Made by a program: the position numbers and the translations under genes. A model generated the notes under the pieces. That model was not told the origin of the DNA, ran no database searches, and was given only the letters and a program-made list of their open reading frames with translations. A DNA stretch of 64,000 nucleotides from Allomuricauda sp. F6463D (GTDB lineage: Bacteria; Bacteroidota; Bacteroidia; Flavobacteriales; Flavobacteriaceae), in the NCBI RefSeq assembly GCF_023015965.1, contig NZ_JALKAN010000001.1, forward strand, positions 124,001 to 188,000. The letters run 5' to 3'. Below, piece by piece: positions 18,290 to 27,744 of the stretch (positions are counted from its first letter, which is position 1; the number at the start of each line of letters is the position of its first letter).

Positions 18290-19489
18290 TTATTGGGAGG
18301 AGGTTCGCAGACCAGCAGCACTTTTTATTTTCGGCTTTCTTTTTTGTAAATAGCGAAACCTAAAATACGCTGAGACATATCCAATGATTAGTAGGATTAA
18401 AAGATGGATGATTTCATTGAGATAAAGATGACTGTCAATCCCCATGATTGAAAGCTTCTTCAGAAAAACAAAGAACGGCCTTAAGGGAATAAGGTTTGAA
18501 AGGAATTGTACAAACAACGGCATTTCATGTATGGACCATGTAACTCCGGTAATCAGAAATACGGGGTAGGAGGTAAATGCCATGACTTCCATTGCGCCTG
18601 TTTCCGTGCTAAAGAAAGACGCAAAGAACCAACCATATAACACGGTGGCCAGAAGGAAAATCACCGATGCTCCCAACAGCGCAAACAAGCTTCCGTGAAG
18701 GGGCAGATCAAAAAGAGGGAAAGCAACTAAAAGAACAAAGAGGGTATAGGCCAAAAATATAAGGAAGTAGATTCCTGTTTTTCCCAGTATATAATCAATG
18801 AAGCTATTTTTACTTTCCCTAAAACCAATTCGCATAAGATTTTTTTCACGGTCAGAGGCCACACTTTCTGATAGTCCTATAAGCAGTGTTTGGTGTAAGA
18901 TCAAAAACAAAATAAAGGGTAACAAAAAATCGCCATAGTTGTTATTGGGGTTGTAGACGGCATTGACCTGGATCGTTACGGGATCAGCATTGTTACGGGC
19001 CAATTTCGGAGAAACCATTTTTGATTTAAAGAAGTTTTCCCTAGATTTTACGGCGTAGTCCAAGGCTACCATGTTTACGGATTTGTTGATATCATTGGAA
19101 GGTAAAAATCGGGTGTTGTCCAGAACCAGCCCAATAGGTGAGCTTTCTTTGGTTTTTAGCTTTTTTTCAAAATCGTGGGGGATATATACATAGCCTTGTA
19201 CATCAAAGCTGTAAAGACCATTTTTAGCTTCAGGTAGGTTATTGTACGTATAGTTCAGGTCTACCTTTTGCGTAGCGTTCAGTTTGTTCAAGAACATTCT
19301 GCTACTTTTTGTCCGGTCCATATCCACTACGCCCACGCTCACCTTTTCTTCGTCTTTTTGAATGTAGGTAGTACCTATCAAAAACAGATATAAAAATGGA
19401 GCAACGAACAAAACCAAAAGGATGCTCTTGTCGTTAAATACCAAGAGCGCTTCTTTTTTTATGAGTTTCCAAATGACTTTCATATTCAT
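18290..19489 (-). CDS. ABC-2 type transporter permease (second of two)
   Basis: Encodes 399 residues. One N-terminal membrane helix is followed by a large periplasmic domain (about residues 40-185), then five helices: the YhiH/YbhR-type ABC-2 layout. The start ATG overlaps the stop of the preceding permease gene by 4 nt (ATGA), showing translational coupling. The SIHEMPLFVQFLSNLIPLRP segment, with a Pro-rich loop before the last helices, is typical. With its partner permease, HlyD and TolC it should form a tripartite exporter. No ATP-binding subunit gene is present in the operon. Confidence 0.9.
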   Translation of the reverse strand: MNMKVIWKLIKKEALLVFNDKSILLVLFVAPFLYLFLIGTTYIQKDEEKVSVGVVDMDRTKSSRMFLNKLNATQKVDLNYTYNNLPEAKNGLYSFDVQGYVYIPHDFEKKLKTKESSPIGLVLDNTRFLPSNDINKSVNMVALDYAVKSRENFFKSKMVSPKLARNNADPVTIQVNAVYNPNNNYGDFLLPFILFLILHQTLLIGLSESVASDREKNLMRIGFRESKNSFIDYILGKTGIYFLIFLAYTLFVLLVAFPLFDLPLHGSLFALLGASVIFLLATVLYGWFFASFFSTETGAMEVMAFTSYPVFLITGVTWSIHEMPLFVQFLSNLIPLRPFFVFLKKLSIMGIDSHLYLNEIIHLLILLIIGYVSAYFRFRYLQKRKPKIKSAAGLRTSSQ

Positions 19490-20673
19490 GGCGCAGCTAT
19501 TTTATTTACAGGAAAAATGAGCTTCTTATTGATGGCCAGTCCCACTATGATCAATACAAATGCAACGAAGAGAAATATAAGTAATTTCCACACTTCCGGC
19601 CAGATAAATTGAACGGGAGTGCCTAGTTGATAGATTTTAAGGAAACCGGTCAAAAAGTGTGTAAAGGGTATGAGATCGGCATATACCGAGTTCAACCATG
19701 GCATCGCCCAAATGGGAAAGGTAAAACCACTGAATACAAAGGCGGGGGAATTATAGAATATGGACAGGTCAAGGGCGATCAGTTCACTTTTAAACAGTAA
19801 AGAAATCCCAAAGCCTAGAAATATATTTACCGTAATCAGAAGAAAGAGCAAGGCTGCTAAGCTTCCGATATTTCCGTAAATGGGAATTCCTAACACGGGA
19901 AACAATATGGCCAAAACAAGACCACATAGACCAAGGCCATACACCAAAAACGCAAGGTATTTTCCAAAGAGCATGGAAAGTAGGTTTCCCTTGGCTACCG
20001 ACACCAGCTCTTGAAAGGTTTCCTTTTTCCATTCGTTGTTAAAGGCCCTTGAGGCCGCGATGAACACAATCATTTGCACCAGTACAATGGACAATCCGGG
20101 AATTAGGTAATAACTATAATTGTACTGTGGATTACCGACAACTCTGGTGTTTACAGGTATCGGGAGGACCGTTCCTGATATTTTACCAGGATCTATGCCC
20201 AATGGGGCCATTCGTTTTATAACAACGGAAGCACTTATGGATTGCGTAATCTGAACCGCCGATCTGTAGATGAGGTTCCCAAAGACAATATTTGTTGAGT
20301 TGCTATATATTTTTACTTGTACCGGTGTTTTTTTCAGTACATTTTTGTGAAAATCCTTGGGAATGTAAAATATCCCCTGTACTTCATTTTCAACAAAGGT
20401 ATTTTCCATGTCTTCGTCCGAGGATATGTAATGGGCGACCTTAAATGTGGGCGAGGCCTCCAAAAACCTGATGTAGGTGCGGCTCAAGGTACTGTTGTCG
20501 TTGTCATAAACGGCTATGGGCACCTCTCTTAACGCCCCTTTGTAATAAATGGCGCCAAGCGTAAAAAAGGCGACCAAAGGGACGATGATAAATAGATTTC
20601 GAGCAGATTTCTGCTGGGCCAATCGCCACATTTCCCGCTTAAAAACACGATATACCCCCCAGTTGCTTAGCAT
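19486..20673 (-). CDS. ABC-2 type transporter permease (first of two)
   Basis: Encodes 395 residues with the same fold as the next gene: N-terminal helix, periplasmic domain, then five or six helices (IPGLSIVLVQMIVFIAASRA; FSGFTFPIWAMPWLNSVYAD). The pair is expected to form a heterodimeric ABC-2 channel. It starts 4 nt after the membrane-fusion protein stop and overlaps the second permease by 4 nt. Neither permease carries a Walker motif, so ATP hydrolysis must come from a protein encoded elsewhere. Confidence 0.9.
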   Translation of the reverse strand: MLSNWGVYRVFKREMWRLAQQKSARNLFIIVPLVAFFTLGAIYYKGALREVPIAVYDNDNSTLSRTYIRFLEASPTFKVAHYISSDEDMENTFVENEVQGIFYIPKDFHKNVLKKTPVQVKIYSNSTNIVFGNLIYRSAVQITQSISASVVIKRMAPLGIDPGKISGTVLPIPVNTRVVGNPQYNYSYYLIPGLSIVLVQMIVFIAASRAFNNEWKKETFQELVSVAKGNLLSMLFGKYLAFLVYGLGLCGLVLAILFPVLGIPIYGNIGSLAALLFLLITVNIFLGFGISLLFKSELIALDLSIFYNSPAFVFSGFTFPIWAMPWLNSVYADLIPFTHFLTGFLKIYQLGTPVQFIWPEVWKLLIFLFVAFVLIIVGLAINKKLIFPVNKIAAP

Positions 20674-20677
20674 AGTT

Positions 20678-21652
20678 TTATTTGTAAATATGAATGGACA
20701 TACCTGGTCTTAACTCCAAAATCCGGTCTTGTGGTTTTAAATGCACTTCAAAGGTCTTTAATTCAAATTCTCCCTTTGCTTTTATAGGAACCCAGGTTGC
20801 GAAATCTGCCATGGGGGATATGTAGCTTACCTTAAAATCCACTTCTTCGTCGCCAAGACCGGGAACTTGGGCTTTATAGACTTGGCCCATTTTAAAATCT
20901 GCAAGATCATCTTCTCTTACATTAAAAATAGCATAGACTTTTTCTGGAACCTGTATGGTGACAATCGGATACCCAGCGGCCATGACCTCACCCTCTTCTG
21001 CAATCTGATTGCTTATGATTCCGGCCGAAGGAGCGACAATTTTCAACTCCTCATAAAATGCCTGTACCTCATTATAGGCGCTTTTCGCACTTTCATAACT
21101 ACCATAGGCAGCATTTATGTCTTCTTTTCTTGCTCCGTTTTTGGCCATTTCCCATACGGATTTTGCAGCGTTCATCTGTTCTTTGGCCGCATCGTATTTA
21201 AATTGTAGTTCATCCATTTCTTGTTTGGAAATAATGTTGTCGGCATAAAGGGCTTGGTACCTTTTATAGGTTTTTTCGGCAAAATCAAATTGGCTTTTTG
21301 CCATTTGGTACTGGTTTTGGAGCGCATTGATTTCTTCTTTTCTGGCCCCGTATTCAGCTTTGTTGAATAGGGATTTGGCTGCCTTGACCATACCTTGGGC
21401 CTGTCCTTTTTTCGCATTTAGGATATCAGGTTCCAATGTCGCCAATAATTGTCCCTTTTCTACGGAACTTCCCTTTTCTACCAGTATGGTGTGTACCCTT
21501 CCGGAAATTTCCGAGGCCACATTGATTTCCGTTGTTTCCAACATACCCGAATATATGGTCTGCTCGTCACTGTTCACTTTAATGAAGAAGAAGATAATGG
21601 CGAAAAGGATGATGACTATGGGAATGGTCAATGTTATATATGCTTTTTTCAT
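20678..21652 (-). CDS. HlyD family membrane fusion protein
   Basis: Encodes 324 residues: an N-terminal membrane anchor (about 7-26), a lipoyl/barrel-sandwich half (EINVASEISGRVHTILVEKG), a long helical hairpin (about 75-195) with NGARKEDINAAYGSYESAKS-type repeats, the returning half (KIVAPSAGIISNQIAEEGEV) and a beta-barrel domain ending with LELRPGMSIHIYK. It bridges the two permeases to the TolC-like outer-membrane channel. It starts 11 nt after the tolC-like stop. Confidence 0.93.
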   Translation of the reverse strand: MKKAYITLTIPIVIILFAIIFFFIKVNSDEQTIYSGMLETTEINVASEISGRVHTILVEKGSSVEKGQLLATLEPDILNAKKGQAQGMVKAAKSLFNKAEYGARKEEINALQNQYQMAKSQFDFAEKTYKRYQALYADNIISKQEMDELQFKYDAAKEQMNAAKSVWEMAKNGARKEDINAAYGSYESAKSAYNEVQAFYEELKIVAPSAGIISNQIAEEGEVMAAGYPIVTIQVPEKVYAIFNVREDDLADFKMGQVYKAQVPGLGDEEVDFKVSYISPMADFATWVPIKAKGEFELKTFEVHLKPQDRILELRPGMSIHIYK

Positions 21653-21663
21653 AAGGCAACTGA

Positions 21664-23139
21664 TTAATTGATGAGCGGTATAATTTTTTCTGGTTCCCCT
21701 GTGGTTATGTATAAGTCGGCAATGGCCTGGTAGTAACCGTTGAGGGCAACCAATTGTTCTATTTTTGATTTTTTGTACAGAAGTGAGGCGTCGATTACAT
21801 CTATGGATTTGCCAAGGCCTTCCTCAAATCGCCTTGTGTTGATCCTCAGGTTTTCTTTGGCCAATGCTACTGTGGCCGTTAGGCTGTTATAGAGCTTTTG
21901 TTGGTTAAGGGCGGTGAGGTAGTTTGATTGTACCGACAAGTGAATTTGTTTGCTGGCATATTCTTTTGCATTCTCAGCTTCCTTTTTTAAATGTTTTTTG
22001 GCTTTTAGATTATTGATGTCCTTGAATCCGTTAAAGAGATTTACCTGTGCTTGGACACCCACCATAAATTTAGGGAGAATGACAGGAACCTCTTCGCGGA
22101 ACATATTGTAGGTTCCAAAAGCTGCAATGTTGGGCATAAACTTGGCTTTTTCCAAAGCAAGGGCCTGTTTGGCTATTTCTTCTTTTTGATCGATCATCCC
22201 TAAAACAGGCTGTTTGGCGTATGCCGTGGTCAGCAACTCTTCAAAATCCAGATAAAGCTCTTTGTAGATAATGCTGTCCATTACCTTAAATTGTATACTG
22301 TCGGGAAGGTTCATTGTGGTGCGCAAGGCTGTAATGGCCATCTCTTTTTTGTTCATGTCGTTGTCCAGGTCCTTTTTTGCATCGGCCACGGCAACCTGGG
22401 CCCTCAACAATACATGTTTGGGAAGAATCTCCAATTGAATGGCACGTTCAGCCTGTTCCTTGTGCTTCAACATGCCGTCGTATACTTCTTGCCGGGTCTT
22501 TACTATTTGATTTAAAAGGACTGCGTTTAAATACCGTTCGATGAGCTCGTTCGCAATTTCATCCTTCACCTGTTTTAATTCAATATCCGCCGAACGCAGT
22601 TCTGCTTTTGCATATTTCTTGGCGGCAAGGATCTTTCCTCCGGTAAACAAGGGTTGTGTGGCCGTCAATGCCGCTGTTGGGAACCGTTGGTTGTCCACCT
22701 CCATATTTGGGTATGCCGGAAATTGGCCCAATACGCTGGCCAATGTACTATAGGCACTTTCGGTGCTTACACCGGACAAACCTATTTGTTCCCCGTAGGC
22801 AGCCACAAAAGCGGCTCCATATTTAGCTCCCAAATTATCCAATGTGGTTGAAATCTGAGAGGTACTTACCTCTATGTTTTCGCTGAGGTAACTATAGCCG
22901 CCCAATAGGTTCAACGAAGGCAAAAAGTTGCCTTTGGCGGCTTTGTCTTCATACACTTTTTGTTGTAGCCTTTCATTGTATTGCTTGATTTTCTCGTTGT
23001 TTGCATAACTGATCTGCAACGCTTCGGAAATACTTATCTGCTGCTCTTGAGCTTTTGTATGGGACGTGAACACCATCATAAGTATAAAAATGACTTTTAC
23101 AAAGGGTGTTTTTCGTCTTGTTCTATCCCGATATTTCAT
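21664..23139 (-). CDS. TolC family outer-membrane efflux protein
   Basis: Encodes 491 residues with a signal peptide (FVKVIFILMMVFTSHTKAQ) and the duplicated TolC fold of coiled-coil helices and strands. Family lines include ISISEALQISYANNEKIKQY at the start, TQPLFTGGKILAAKKYAKAE, VGVQAQVNLFNGFKDINNLK and the closing YQAIADLYITTGEPEKIIPL. It is the first gene of the exporter operon and forms its outer-membrane channel. The promoter should lie in the roughly 100 nt between it and the MgtC-family gene. Confidence 0.93.
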   Translation of the reverse strand: MKYRDRTRRKTPFVKVIFILMMVFTSHTKAQEQQISISEALQISYANNEKIKQYNERLQQKVYEDKAAKGNFLPSLNLLGGYSYLSENIEVSTSQISTTLDNLGAKYGAAFVAAYGEQIGLSGVSTESAYSTLASVLGQFPAYPNMEVDNQRFPTAALTATQPLFTGGKILAAKKYAKAELRSADIELKQVKDEIANELIERYLNAVLLNQIVKTRQEVYDGMLKHKEQAERAIQLEILPKHVLLRAQVAVADAKKDLDNDMNKKEMAITALRTTMNLPDSIQFKVMDSIIYKELYLDFEELLTTAYAKQPVLGMIDQKEEIAKQALALEKAKFMPNIAAFGTYNMFREEVPVILPKFMVGVQAQVNLFNGFKDINNLKAKKHLKKEAENAKEYASKQIHLSVQSNYLTALNQQKLYNSLTATVALAKENLRINTRRFEEGLGKSIDVIDASLLYKKSKIEQLVALNGYYQAIADLYITTGEPEKIIPLIN

Positions 23140-23245
23140 CCGTCTATAACTATTTGTCCTGAATTCTATGCAAAGTTGCTTTGCTTTGGAGTGAATTTAA
23201 ATGACCTAAATCAGGTAAACGGAGTAATTTCAGGTTTTCACATGA

Positions 23246-24517
23246 TCACATGTTATTTATAAATATGAACAGAATACCGATAAGGATAATGGAACCAAAA
23301 GAATATCCTACAAATTTACCTGTTGTTTTTGAACCTTTGAAGACGCTGATGCCCAACTTTACGAGCATGTTGCTCAATACAGCAGCAACTATGACGGAAG
23401 CGGCCACTTTTAGTTTTTCGGAATCCAGAGAAAATTTGGCCATGCTTATTGTGATGGCATCCGTATCTGCCAATCCGGAAATAAGGGCAGAAAAGTACAG
23501 TCCACTTTCGCCAAAAAACTCGTTGCTGTAGAAAACTGCAAATAGGATGACCACATAGATGACCCCAAAACCAATAGCACTCAATATATTGAGTGGGTTT
23601 CCCAGCTTGATCTTGGTATCTGAACTTTTGGAGTCCTTCTGGATTAGAATCAAGGATATTACGAGACAGATTAAGGTCAATAATGAAAAAGGGATGGCCA
23701 AATAGGTTAAAAGGGAGCGATTGAAAATATATACCAACAGGGTAAGCCTTGGGAACATTATGGCCGAAGCAATAATGATTCCAGCAGCATATTTTTTTGA
23801 GAGTTCCGGGGATTCTTCACTTCGTGAGGCATAGCTCCATGCCACTGCAGTACTGGAAATGAGACCTCCAAGTATGGCGGTCAGCAAAATCCCTCTTTTT
23901 GCCCCCACGAACTTGACCAAAAAATAGCCTATGAAATTTAAAAATGACACGATTACCACTATGGAACCGATTTCGAACGGATTGAGCAAATCATTGGGGC
24001 CGTAAGTTTTATTGGGAAGAAAGGGGAGTATCAACAGTGCAATGATAGAAAACCTGATAAAAGCAAAAAGTTCTTCCGAGGTAATGTTGCTGATGACCAT
24101 GCGAAACCTTGTCTTTAAGGAAAGCAGTGTAACAATGATGACCGATGTGGCTACTGCATCCCTATAATATTCGGCGGACACCATCGCCCCCAAAATAAAG
24201 GTGGCGATCAAGGCCAGATTGGTGGTTAGCCCTTTGTCATATTCTTCCTGTTTTTTATAGACATGGTTAAATGCAAGAAAGAGAATAAAAGAACCTAAAC
24301 CAACAATTAACATCCAAACAGTGAATTTATCGGCAAGGTTCTCCAAGGTGAAGCCTAAAATGGCCGCAATAGGAAAAGTACGGATACCTGCAAACCCTTG
24401 ATCTTTTAGCTTGTCATATTCCCTTTCCAAACCAATGATCAAACCTATTCCCATACTTATCAGTATACCTAAAATATAGCTGTCCATAAATTCATTGATT
24501 CCCTCGAAATTTATCAT
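23246..24517 (-). CDS. MgtC/SapB family protein with DUF4010 domain
   Basis: Encodes 423 residues. The N-terminal about 140 residues are an MgtC-like domain (ISMGIGLIIGLEREYDKLKD). The rest is the multi-helix DUF4010 domain (PFLPNKTYGPNDLLNPFEIG; LISGLADTDAITISMAKFSL). About 12 membrane helices in total. MgtC proteins modulate membrane ATPase or magnesium homeostasis in other bacteria; the long DUF4010 form is less studied and may be a transporter. It lies 28 nt downstream of the UbiB-like kinase gene on the same strand and probably shares its transcript. Confidence 0.85.
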   Translation of the reverse strand: MINFEGINEFMDSYILGILISMGIGLIIGLEREYDKLKDQGFAGIRTFPIAAILGFTLENLADKFTVWMLIVGLGSFILFLAFNHVYKKQEEYDKGLTTNLALIATFILGAMVSAEYYRDAVATSVIIVTLLSLKTRFRMVISNITSEELFAFIRFSIIALLILPFLPNKTYGPNDLLNPFEIGSIVVIVSFLNFIGYFLVKFVGAKRGILLTAILGGLISSTAVAWSYASRSEESPELSKKYAAGIIIASAIMFPRLTLLVYIFNRSLLTYLAIPFSLLTLICLVISLILIQKDSKSSDTKIKLGNPLNILSAIGFGVIYVVILFAVFYSNEFFGESGLYFSALISGLADTDAITISMAKFSLDSEKLKVAASVIVAAVLSNMLVKLGISVFKGSKTTGKFVGYSFGSIILIGILFIFINNM

Positions 24518-24545
24518 CTGGTTGTTGGATTAGTGGTGGTATTTC

Positions 24546-26228
24546 TTAATATTGATTGTTTCTGAATATAGATATTACAATGTAAAAACCCAAGATGGCG
24601 GATACTACAAAACCAACGGCTCCCAATAAGGGGATACCATTGACCAAAGGCGGCATTTGGGCCATAACCAAAATAGAAGACCCTATGGAAAGGGCGGCGA
24701 TGATGACGGCAAAGACCAAGCGATTAACGGATTTGCTCATTGCATTCTGAAATTCATTGAGACCTTTGTGCTCGTGCACTACTACCAGTTTGCCATCTTT
24801 TATTTTTTTAAGGATGGCGTTGATGTCATCGGGCAAGGTGTCTACAAGGTCGTTGATATCCTGAAAGCGGCTCAGGTTCTTTTTAAAAAGACGCTTTAGG
24901 CTGAATCGCCTGCGTACAATTGCTGAGGTATAGGGTTCTAGATTATTGGTCATGTTGAATGTGGGATCCAATTTTCTCCCCACACCTTCTATAATGATAA
25001 GGCCTCTAATCAGCATGTAGATATAATGCGGTAAAACAATTTTATTCTCGTACAAGACTGTTTTAAACTGGTTGAGGACAATGCCTAATTGTATGTTTTG
25101 AATGGCAGTATTGCTGACACCCTCAATCAACTCATATAAATCTTGTTCCAACTTTTTGTGGTCAGGTATATCGGTCTTTACGGAAATCTTCTCAAGTAGA
25201 TTGATGATTTTCTTGACATTCTTTCTTAAGAAATAGAGCAGAAGCTCTCCAAGAGCTTCTTTATCGTTCGGCATTATGGAGCCCATCATGCCAAAATCCA
25301 GAAAACAGATTTGTCCGGTATTTGGTAGTACAAAAATATTACCGGGGTGGGGGTCAGCATGAAAAAAGCCATGCTCAAGAATTTGTTCCAGATATAGGTC
25401 CACTCCGACTTTGGCCACCGTGGAAGGGTTAATGTTGGCGGCCCGGAGTTGAGCTGTTTCCGATACTTTGATGCCGTCAATTAATTCCATGCAGATAATA
25501 CGGTTCGTTGAAAATTGACGATAGACCCGGGGAACATGGATCATTTCAGTGCCTTCAAAGTTCTTGGTAAATTTTTCCGTATTGTCCATTTCCCGCAAAA
25601 ACTGAAGTTCTTCACGAATACTTTGTTCAAAAGAAGCTATGATTCTGATTGGTTGAAAAGCCTGTGCTTGGGCACTGTGTTTTTCAAGGCTTCTGGCAAC
25701 TTGTTTCATCACCAATAAATCGCTCTCAATAACTTCTTCTATATAAGGACGTTGAATTTTAAGGACAACCTCATCCCCGTTTAGCAATTGTCCTCTATGC
25801 ACTTGTGCTAACGATGCGGCCGCTAGCGGCTCTAAACTTATCGATCGGAAGCAATCGGACAACTTAATGTTCAATTCTTCTTCAATGGTTTTTTTTACAT
25901 CAAAATTTTTTAATTGAGGTACGTGATCCTGTAATTTCTCCAGTTCCTTTATGAGTTCAGGGGGAAGCATATCTTCCCGGCTACTGAATATTTGGCCTAA
26001 TTTCACATAGCTCGGCCCCAGTTCCTCTAAAACCATACGAATACGCTCATAGGTTGAAAAAGAAAGATTTTTTTCGGTATCGGGATGTTTTTCCAAGTAG
26101 CTCTTGGGAATCACTTTTGTGATTCCACTATTTGCCAAAACGTCTTTAAAGCCATATTTGGCGAGGACATTGAACAGGGTGGCATATCTATGGATTTCTT
26201 TTTGTTTCGGTATTTTAAATACGGCCAT
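24546..26228 (-). CDS. ABC1/AarF/UbiB atypical kinase family protein
   Basis: Encodes 560 residues from the ATG at 26228; an in-frame TTG 6 nt earlier is less likely. UbiB-family motifs are in order: LGPSYVKLGQIFSSREDMLP, the Ala-rich nucleotide loop PLAAASLAQVHRGQL with the Lys of VVLKIQRP, the catalytic HADPHPGNIFV and the metal-binding FLDFGMMG. Two membrane helices lie at the C-terminus (about 495-515 and 525-550). The family supports quinone biosynthesis or lipid handling; the membrane tail fits. The gene follows a small coiled protein gene after 14 nt. Confidence 0.92.
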   Translation of the reverse strand: MAVFKIPKQKEIHRYATLFNVLAKYGFKDVLANSGITKVIPKSYLEKHPDTEKNLSFSTYERIRMVLEELGPSYVKLGQIFSSREDMLPPELIKELEKLQDHVPQLKNFDVKKTIEEELNIKLSDCFRSISLEPLAAASLAQVHRGQLLNGDEVVLKIQRPYIEEVIESDLLVMKQVARSLEKHSAQAQAFQPIRIIASFEQSIREELQFLREMDNTEKFTKNFEGTEMIHVPRVYRQFSTNRIICMELIDGIKVSETAQLRAANINPSTVAKVGVDLYLEQILEHGFFHADPHPGNIFVLPNTGQICFLDFGMMGSIMPNDKEALGELLLYFLRKNVKKIINLLEKISVKTDIPDHKKLEQDLYELIEGVSNTAIQNIQLGIVLNQFKTVLYENKIVLPHYIYMLIRGLIIIEGVGRKLDPTFNMTNNLEPYTSAIVRRRFSLKRLFKKNLSRFQDINDLVDTLPDDINAILKKIKDGKLVVVHEHKGLNEFQNAMSKSVNRLVFAVIIAALSIGSSILVMAQMPPLVNGIPLLGAVGFVVSAILGFYIVISIFRNNQY

Positions 26229-26242
26229 ATCCAATCGATTTT

Positions 26243-26629
26243 TTACATATATTTCGATAGAAACTGGAAGAATTCTTTTTTAAGATCAGCATAAATTTGC
26301 CTTTGAGTTTCCATTTTTTCACGAAACTTCAAGTGGTTTTTCACCATTGCAACATCCAATGATTCATGGTTCTCATCACTATGCCCAGAAATATTCATTT
26401 CGTGCTTCTCAATCGCCACTTGTAAATCTTCAATAATACCACTATGAAGAATAAACTCATTTTGGTAATGTTCCAATTGTGCAAGTACATCTTTATCTGT
26501 CCAACGAGATGCTAATTCACTTAATCTATTCTTGAAAGATTTTATCTCATCCTTCCAAAAGTCGAGTTCAGATTTCCATTGTTTATGTTCAAAATGTAAG
26601 TCAGAATTGTTTATGATTGCTGTTTTCAT
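26243..26629 (-). CDS. Small coiled-coil protein of unknown function
   Basis: Encodes 128 residues, almost entirely helical and charged, with heptad-like runs (LDFWKDEIKSFKNRLSELAS; KFREKMETQRQIYADLKKEF). No membrane segment, signal peptide or known motif. Proteins of this kind are common beside stress genes in Bacteroidota. It is the first gene of an apparent operon with the UbiB-like kinase and the DUF4010 protein, which suggests a linked membrane-associated role. I do not recognise a named family. Confidence 0.7.
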   Translation of the reverse strand: MKTAIINNSDLHFEHKQWKSELDFWKDEIKSFKNRLSELASRWTDKDVLAQLEHYQNEFILHSGIIEDLQVAIEKHEMNISGHSDENHESLDVAMVKNHLKFREKMETQRQIYADLKKEFFQFLSKYM

Positions 26630-26933
26630 AAGCTGTCTATATAATTATTTGTTACTAATTTCACCTCATGTTAGAGATACAATCAAAGGTGTAATTTTGA
26701 TAGCTTATTTGATATGACGAAAATCATACCTTAACAAAGCAGCTAGTTTTAACTATAGTATATCATAATTTGAATATTCAAATTTAGCAGAACATGTTAA
26801 AGGATTAAGTTGAAAATTTATATACCATCTCATTACCTGATAAGTGGAATAATATTTCAGGGCGTTTCGTGAAATAGATTTTTAAAATTACTTTTCCTTA
26901 TTGGAAATCATAGATAATTGGGTAATATTAAGT

Positions 26934-27170
26934 TTAAACCAGCATCTTCAGACACAAATTTAATCGCTTTCCCAAAATCGCTTCTAAATCTACTTTTACA
27001 GCTACTTTATATTTTAATAGGTGTTGAGCCAGCTCTTCTAGTTCGTCTCTATACTCAACTAATAGAATTTGGTTTTCTCATAGGCCATGTATATCAAGGC
27101 TTGAGCTTTTATGCCGATATGCAGGGCTGGATTCACTATATGGTTTGCCAATAATGTGGTCATTTTGACC
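26934..27170 (-). pseudogene. ftsH: 3' fragment of ftsH (ATP-dependent zinc metalloprotease), frameshifted
   Basis: On the minus strand three frames carry pieces of the FtsH C-terminus in order: GQNDHIIGKPYSES, then IGIKAQALIYMAYEKTKF, then ILLVEYRDELEELAQHLLKY followed by VDLEAILGKR and a stop at 26936-26934. These match the end of Bacteroidota FtsH (GKPYSE, the EYRDELEELA helix, the closing DLE.I.GKR). At least two frameshifts are needed to join them. The ATPase and zinc site (HExxH) are absent, so this is an inactive remnant of a duplicated or transferred ftsH. The + strand frame over the same bases is only its shadow. Confidence 0.72.
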
Positions 27171-27227
27171 TAAAGTATTCATGCAGTTTTAACTTTACTT
27201 TTTTCACCAAAGATTATTATGTATTGA

Positions 27228-27422
27228 TTACTCGTTGACCGTTGCCAAAATAATCCCTACTACTATGAAAAGCACCAATAGGGTTATGACGGTTGCCCAA
27301 GGAAACCCTTTGCCTTTCATTTGCATGGACTGCTGGTCGACCTCAGCGTTGTCTTCTTCTTTATGTTGTAAAGGAGGTCCTTTTTCAACGTTCCTTTGTT
27401 TTTTGTTTGCTTTTTTTTCCAT
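27228..27422 (-). CDS. Small single-pass membrane protein
   Basis: Encodes 64 residues from the ATG at 27422; in-frame ATGs at 27467 and 27464 would add 14-15 residues of unlikely composition. A charged, Gln/Lys-rich cytosolic segment (EKKANKKQRNVEKGPPLQHK) is followed by one membrane helix (WATVITLLVLFIVVGIILA). The layout is the same as the small protein at 58100-58297. Function is unknown; small proteins of this kind accompany stress genes such as csbD, which lies about 800 nt to the right. Confidence 0.55.
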   Translation of the reverse strand: MEKKANKKQRNVEKGPPLQHKEEDNAEVDQQSMQMKGKGFPWATVITLLVLFIVVGIILATVNE

Positions 27423-27744
27423 TGGAATATTATTTATAAAATGGTTATAACCAAACCGACTCATCATTTTTATATGGCCTATATATTTAATGACAAACCA
27501 ACTGTATATTTCTTAGTTCAGTAGGTGAAATGGTCTGAAAAGTTGAGGTTGATGATGATTTCTGTATTTACTGGTAAAATGAATGAACAAGTTTTAAATG
27601 AAAGGGCATATTTGGTAAAAGCCAAGTGATATTCTAGCACAGTGTTTATTAAAGTAATATTGGTTTTTAATGTTACTATAGAGTTTTATGCTATACCACA
27701 TCCTTTAGTTTTTTAGTATCACTCTTTTATGAATGAAAATTATA

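Noticed and set aside
26918-27154. A 78-codon + strand frame starting with TTG
   Set aside because: It is the antisense of the ftsH remnant, whose three minus-strand frames match a known protein end; the + strand frame has no family signature and a weak start.
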